From: Streptomyces venezuelae
GTDB taxonomy: Bacteria; Actinomycetota; Actinomycetes; Streptomycetales; Streptomycetaceae
Reading direction: 5' to 3'
DNA: 64,000 bases
Assembly: GCF_008642375.1 (NCBI RefSeq)
Contig: NZ_CP029194.1
Coordinates: 8,426,501-8,490,500, forward strand
Position 1 is the first letter of the stretch; each line of letters opens with the position of its first letter. A program made the position numbers and the translations under genes. Shown one piece after another: positions 60,120 through 64,000 of the stretch. The notes beneath the pieces are model-generated. The model saw only the letters and a program-made list of their open reading frames with translations, was not told where the DNA came from and ran no database searches.

Positions 60120-60626
60120 ATGTTCGATTTCGGCATCGCGGGCTACCAACCGGCATGGTTGGACAGCCGTGGTGGCGTCGTACAGGAACACGGGCATCGT
60201 CTGCGTGGTCTTGCTGGCCGCAATCTCACGCGAGTCTGGATGGTCTGGGACCTCAGGGATGACGAGTGGTTCTGCGACTGCCCGGTGCTGTTCGACTTCG
60301 ATGGCCAGCAGGTCGAAATCAACCATCAGAAGCTGGGCGATCTATCCCTCACGTGGAACATGATCGACCCCACCCGTCCAGTCCGGTGGCCCGGCTTCGA
60401 CCTCCAGTGGCGGCCCGAACCTCTTCCGGGGCTGCAGGCTCTGCGGGGGCTGCCGCTCATGGGGGCCGAACTGCTCGAATGGACAGGTGGGGACGCCGCT
60501 GAGGGAAACATCGACATCAGTTTCGCCTTCGAGACGGGTCGCGCGACCGTGTTCAACGCACTCGACGAGAATGGGGTGAGCTTCGCTCCTCCCGGTCCGA
60601 TCCAGCGCCTCCACCCGTTCCATTGA
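60120..60626 (+). CDS. Hypothetical acidic protein
   Basis: The 168-residue protein is acidic and rich in Trp and aromatic strands (VWMVWDLRDDEWFCDCPVLFDFDGQQVEIN). It has no signal peptide or membrane helix. The composition and size resemble small immunity-type proteins, but I recognise no family. Codon GC3 is lower than in nearby genes, and it lies next to an IS5 relic, so it may be acquired. Confidence 0.65.
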   Translation: MFDFGIAGYQPAWLDSRGGVVQEHGHRLRGLAGRNLTRVWMVWDLRDDEWFCDCPVLFDFDGQQVEINHQKLGDLSLTWNMIDPTRPVRWPGFDLQWRPEPLPGLQALRGLPLMGAELLEWTGGDAAEGNIDISFAFETGRATVFNALDENGVSFAPPGPIQRLHPFH

Positions 60627-60647
60627 CGCACTCGGGGTTCAGGCGTA

Positions 60648-60940
60648 ACGCCAGTTCGGCGTAGATTCCCTGGTCAGCCGGCGGCCTATCAGGTCGACCA
60701 TCGCCAGCTCGATCATGGCTTCGGAACGGTGCGGTTGGGTTCGTAGTCGAGGGCGAGGCGGCGGTGGTGCATGAGTCAGCCGAACGTTCGCTCCACGACC
60801 CAGCGCCGCGGAATCACCTTGAAGCCCTTCTGACCGGGATCCCGGTGGACGACTTCGAGGTCGATGCCGAGGCGGGCGCCGTGGTCGATGGCCTTGGTGT
60901 GGTAACCGGTGTCTGCCCAGGCGTTGGTGAGTCATGGCGT
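60648..60940 (-). pseudogene. C-terminal relic of an IS5-type transposase
   Basis: On the minus strand the end of an IS5/IS1182-like transposase can be followed: AIDHGARLGIDLEVVHRD, RRWVVERTFG-stop-LMHHRRLALDYEPN, then in another frame PHRSEAMIELAMVDLIGRRLT. The conserved Trp of ERTFGWL is a TGA at 60776-60778, and one C is missing shortly after. Two lesions and a missing N-terminus make it non-functional. No terminal inverted repeats were identified. Confidence 0.8.
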
Positions 60941-61060
60941 CGCGAGCGGCCGACCGTTCCCCGGGGGTGGGCTCGGCATGGCCCCTGTGTGTGTATGCCG
61001 GTTTCGGCCCGGCTGCCGGCGTGGCGACGGCGGTCGTGCCGACCGCGAGGACCGCAGGTC

Positions 61061-61085
61061 CGTTACGCGCCGACGGCGCGTAACG
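61061..61085. terminator. Perfect 11-bp hairpin
   Basis: CGTTACGCGCC and GGCGCGTAACG form a perfect stem around a 3-nt loop. It is the outer of two hairpins beyond the 3' end of the acetate symporter gene. Confidence 0.55.
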
Positions 61086-61110
61086 GGCAGCAGAGGGAGT
61101 GGTGGAGGAG

Positions 61111-61138
61111 CGCCCGGCCTGGAAGTTCAGGCCGGGCG
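61111..61138 (-). terminator. Terminator of the DUF485-symporter operon
   Basis: A perfect 11-bp stem (61111-61121 with 61128-61138) and a 6-nt loop lie 23 bp after the symporter stop codon on the minus strand. Confidence 0.75.
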
Positions 61139-61160
61139 CCGTTTCGTCGGGACGTGCGCG

Positions 61161-62780
61161 TCAGGACGCGGAGGCGCTGTTCGCCGCGGGTGTGCCGGCC
61201 AGGATCGTCTCCTCCACCGCTTCGTACTGCATGCGCTGGTCGGCCGGGTCACGTTCGTTGAGCACCGTGCCGAGCCAGCCCGCGAGGAAGCCCAGCGGGG
61301 CCGAGAGGATGCCCGACGTGGTGAACGGGAACCAGTTGAAGTCCTGGTCCGGGAAGATCGCCTGGGGCGATCCCGACACCAGGTTGCTGCCGGTCATGAG
61401 GATGAACGCGGAGACGCTGCCGACGATGAGGGTGCAGAGCAGTCCCGTACGGGAGTAGCGCCGCCAGAAGAGGCTGTAGATGAGGGCCGGTGCGACCGCG
61501 GACGCGCCGATGCAGAACGACAGGGTGAGCAGTGCCTGAAGGTTCAGATGCCGTGCACCGGCGGCGATAGCGATCGCCACGAGCCCGACGCCCGCCGCGG
61601 CGGTCCGGGCGATGGCCATCTCTGTGGAGCCCTTCAGCTGCGCCTTGCGGCGCAGACCGTGCGTGATGAGGTCGTGCGCCAGGGTGTTGGCGCAGGCGAG
61701 GGTGATCCCGGCGACGGAGGCCAGCAGGGTGAGGAAGATGGCGGTCGCCACGGCCGTGAACAGCAGTGTCTCGACGGTCGTCTGGTCCGTGCCCATGACG
61801 GCCTGGCTGACCATGAGGAACGCTGTCTTGCCCTGCGGGTCGCCGGCGACGATCCCCTGGTGGCCGACGATCGCCGCCGCGCCGAATCCGATCACGGCGA
61901 TCAGCAGACAGGTCACGACGACGGTGGACACGGCCCAGGACATCGAGCGCCGCACGGCTGCCGCGCTGCGCGCGGTGAACATGCGCATGGTGATCTGCGG
62001 CAGCACCGCGGCGCCGAGCACGACCGTCAACTGAGTGCTGATCATGTCGAGTTCGTTGCCGCCGAACTGCAGACCGGAGGCGAGATAGGAGTCTCCGGCC
62101 CCGCTGCCGTGCTTGGCGGCGTCCAGCAGGGAGGGCAGGCTGAAGTCGAAGCGGTTGAGGATGAGCGCGGCGATCGCGAGGGACGCGCCGAGCAGGGTGA
62201 CGGTCTTGACGATCTGGATGAAGGCGGTGCCCTTCATGCCGCCGATCGCCGCGTACGCGATCATCAGCAGGCCCAGGAACACGATCGCCCCGGTCTTGAA
62301 GCCGTCGGCGTCGAAGCCGAGGACGACGGAGAGGAGATCGCCGGCGCCCGCGAGCTGGAAGATCACCAGCGGCAGCAGTGCGGTCAGGGTGACCGCTGCC
62401 GTGGTGATCCGCACGGCGGGGCCGGGCAGGCGCCGGGTGAAGACGTCGCCGATCGTGAACCGGCCGGCGTTACGCAGCGGTTCGGCGAGCAGGAACATCA
62501 TCAGGACCAGCGAGAGCACGGTGCTGAGGGCGAGCGTGACGCCGTCGTAGCCGACGAGCGCGATGATGCCGATGGTGCCGAGCACGGTGCCGGCGGAGAT
62601 GTAGTCGCCGGCGATCGCGAGGCCGCTCTGCACGGGGGAGAGCGAGCGGTAGCCGGTGTAGAAATCACCCAGGTCGTCACGATCGGGGCCGGTCATCACG
62701 CACAGCAGCAGCGTGACGGTGATGACCGCGATGAACGCCATCAGCGACATGGTCTGGGCCTCGGAGCTGAAGCTGGTCAT
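61161..62780 (-). CDS. ActP-like cation/acetate symporter
   Basis: The 539-residue membrane protein has about thirteen helices and sodium/solute symporter features (DFYTGYRSLSPVQSGLAIAGDYISAGTVLG, IGGMKGTAFIQIVKT). Together with the upstream DUF485 gene it forms the pair usual for acetate permeases (YjcH-ActP). It would take up acetate or another short carboxylate. The ATG at 62780 overlaps the DUF485 stop by 4 bp. Confidence 0.93.
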   Translation of the reverse strand: MTSFSSEAQTMSLMAFIAVITVTLLLCVMTGPDRDDLGDFYTGYRSLSPVQSGLAIAGDYISAGTVLGTIGIIALVGYDGVTLALSTVLSLVLMMFLLAEPLRNAGRFTIGDVFTRRLPGPAVRITTAAVTLTALLPLVIFQLAGAGDLLSVVLGFDADGFKTGAIVFLGLLMIAYAAIGGMKGTAFIQIVKTVTLLGASLAIAALILNRFDFSLPSLLDAAKHGSGAGDSYLASGLQFGGNELDMISTQLTVVLGAAVLPQITMRMFTARSAAAVRRSMSWAVSTVVVTCLLIAVIGFGAAAIVGHQGIVAGDPQGKTAFLMVSQAVMGTDQTTVETLLFTAVATAIFLTLLASVAGITLACANTLAHDLITHGLRRKAQLKGSTEMAIARTAAAGVGLVAIAIAAGARHLNLQALLTLSFCIGASAVAPALIYSLFWRRYSRTGLLCTLIVGSVSAFILMTGSNLVSGSPQAIFPDQDFNWFPFTTSGILSAPLGFLAGWLGTVLNERDPADQRMQYEAVEETILAGTPAANSASAS

Positions 62781-63379
62781 GCGCGCGTACCTCCGGTGGG
62801 CTGCTGCCACACGGGACGTCCGGAGCGGCTCACGCGTTCTGGCCGGGGCTCGGCCGCCGCGGCTGCCTGCTCGGCGCGCTCCCGGATCGCCGCGGCGAGC
62901 GGGTCGACGTTCTTGCGCGCGATCCGCTCGTACAGCGCGATCGCAGCCAGCGCCACGGGCAGCTGGAGGAGCCCCAGGACCAGACCGGTGGTGAGACCAC
63001 CGGTGATGGTGCTGGTCATCATCGAGGGGGCGTAGCCGGACAGGAAAAGGAAGATGACGAAGTAGCCGAGCGCGGTGAAGGTGGCGACACGGCGGAGCCT
63101 GCGGTAAGCCGATCCGAGCCGGTGCAGATCATCACGATCGCCGGTGGCGGCGGGCTGCTGCGGCTGCGGGGACGCGCTCCAGGGCTGCTGCGCGGAGTCC
63201 CAGCCCTGCGGCGAGGAGTCCCACGCTCGCGGGGGCGAGTCCCAGGCTGCCTGTGGATCGGTGTCCCAGGACGGCGATCCACCCTCCCAGGACTGCGACG
63301 CCGCCTCTTGGCGGTGCCGCCCGGCATTGTGGTGCTGGGGTACGGGCGGTGGGCCGGGGAAAGGCTGGTGGTACGACAT
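62777..63379 (-). CDS. DUF485 membrane protein with Trp-rich N-terminal repeats
   Basis: The 200-residue protein carries DUF485 (about 85-160: LGSAYRRLRRVATFTALGYFVIFLFL, two membrane helices) and a basic C-terminus. The N-terminal 75 residues are disordered and contain five to six W-D-S-x-P-Q-type repeats (SWEGGSPSWDTDPQ, AWDSPP, AWDSSPQGWDS). AAGGAG lies 8 nt before the ATG at 63379. DUF485 proteins accompany acetate symporters and may regulate them. Confidence 0.9.
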   Translation of the reverse strand: MSYHQPFPGPPPVPQHHNAGRHRQEAASQSWEGGSPSWDTDPQAAWDSPPRAWDSSPQGWDSAQQPWSASPQPQQPAATGDRDDLHRLGSAYRRLRRVATFTALGYFVIFLFLSGYAPSMMTSTITGGLTTGLVLGLLQLPVALAAIALYERIARKNVDPLAAAIRERAEQAAAAAEPRPERVSRSGRPVWQQPTGGTRA

Positions 63380-63665
63380 CGATCTTGCTCCTTGCCGCCC
63401 CGGGGGACGGGCGGGTGGCGCTGGTGGTCCGCGTACGTTACTCATGGGTATAGCTCCTGCGTAAGGGGGTTTCCGACCGCTCGGTATGTCGGTTCGGTGA
63501 CGATCCTGTGCGCGTGACGACGAAACCGGCGGAAACCCGTCGTGGATCTTTCCGCAGGTCACGGCTGAGTATCGGGCCCTGGCGCCGGGCAGACCGCTCG
63601 GGGCGAACGGTCCCGCGAGTACGCCGGGCGGGCCGACGATGTGGTCGCGTGGTTGCCCTCGGCCG
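63380..63665. other. Promoter region of the DUF485-symporter operon
   Basis: The gap upstream of the DUF485 gene holds its promoter, perhaps around 63,450-63,500 where AT content rises. No repeat or gene is evident. Confidence 0.35.
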
Positions 63666-63690
63666 CCCCGCCCCGCCCCGCCCCGCCCCG
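63666..63690. repeat. Five copies of CCCCG
   Basis: The pentamer CCCCG repeats five times without interruption. It is probably a slippage tract and shifts any frame that crosses it. Confidence 0.85.
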
Positions 63691-63749
63691 GCCCGGATCG
63701 GCCCGGCCTGCCGCCGACGGCAGGAACGCCTCCGCCCAGGTCTCGGCCC

Positions 63750-63990
63750 GCCTGCAGCACCGGCCGCCGCCCCGCGGCCTGATCGCGCCGCGCCTGGCGG
63801 TCGCGTCGGTCGGCCTTACGCTCCTGACCGGCGTCGAGGCCGGCGGCCCCTACGCCACCACCGGCTGCCCGGCATCCTCCTCATCGGCTTCGCTCTCGCC
63901 TTCATGCTGCTCTTCGCCACCGCGACCGGAGCCTCCCCGCAGGATTCCGGCGGGGCCTCGGCGTCCTCACGGTTTGGAAGGCCTAAGAGG
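63750..63990 (+). pseudogene. Fragment of a DHA2-type MFS transporter
   Basis: Two pieces in different frames read like a late part of a drug-exporter MFS protein: RLAVASVGLTLLTGVEAGGPYA, then LPGILLIGFALAFMLLFATATG. A single-base shift near 63,855 separates them. The N-terminal half is absent, and the frame stops near the window end. It looks like a fossil. Confidence 0.4.
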
Positions 63991-64000
63991 TCCTAACAAA

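Noticed and set aside
60909..63035. 708-codon plus-strand frame opposite the acetate symporter
   Set aside because: Antisense to a clear membrane protein, with no plausible domain.
1..64000. tRNA or rRNA genes
   Set aside because: I found no cloverleaf with a TTCRA-type T-loop and no rRNA-like conserved sequence by eye.

Overview
The window is high-GC actinobacterial DNA, almost certainly from a Streptomyces chromosome. Third codon positions are nearly all G or C. GTG and TTG starts and 4-bp stop/start overlaps are common. The gene families are typical of the genus: a SpoIIE-type phosphatase fused to an anti-sigma kinase domain, DUF5959, secreted glycosidases, LuxR and TetR regulators, and a contractile injection system. 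I see no tRNA, rRNA, CRISPR array or intact insertion sequence.

Layout. (1) 1-5.2 kb: the 3' end of a secreted family 3 glycosidase and a PAS-GAF-SpoIIE-ATPase phosphatase. (2) 5.7-15.4 kb, all on the minus strand: a biosynthetic-looking locus. In transcription order it encodes an HPP-family membrane protein, an HD-domain protein, a secreted vanadium haloperoxidase-like protein, a cupin, and, after an internal terminator, the sigma and epsilon subunits of B12-dependent glutamate (methylaspartate) mutase, a large FAD/NAD(P) flavoprotein, an acyl-CoA synthetase and a LysR regulator. (3) 16.2-22.6 kb: a secreted beta-propeller, a secreted amidohydrolase with a discoidin domain, and a coupled family 1 beta-glucosidase and MFS sugar transporter. 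(4) 23.0-40.2 kb: a compact 15-gene contractile injection system (sheath, tube, baseplate plug, hub-spike, PAAR-like tip, wedge proteins, putative fibres) ending in two very large candidate effectors. No full tape-measure protein and no AAA+ ATPase are encoded in it. (5) 40.4-55 kb: ordinary accessory genes (aldo/keto reductase, LuxR regulator with a divergent flavoprotein, phosphotransferase, DUF5959, a TetR/flavin monooxygenase pair with a repeated operator, a decayed toxin-antitoxin pair, a VWA/solute-binding operon, DUF418). (6) 55-64 kb: citramalate synthase behind an apparent Ile-codon attenuator, a ruined response regulator, ArsR and roadblock proteins, an exonuclease, an IS5-type transposase relic, and a DUF485/acetate symporter operon.

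How the parts work together. Region 2 reads as one pathway: glutamate is rearranged to 3-methylaspartate, the flavoprotein may oxidise its nitrogen, the acyl-CoA synthetase activates a carboxylate, and secreted and membrane partners act downstream. Substrates after the mutase step are inference. Region 4 reads as one particle operon with its cargo. The two last proteins share a short motif at the same residue numbers (73-78), and one ends in a deaminase-like HAE/CxxC domain, so they are the best candidates for loaded toxins.

The strongest leads are the tape-measure-less injection system with its shared cargo leader, and the mutase/flavoprotein/HPP locus.
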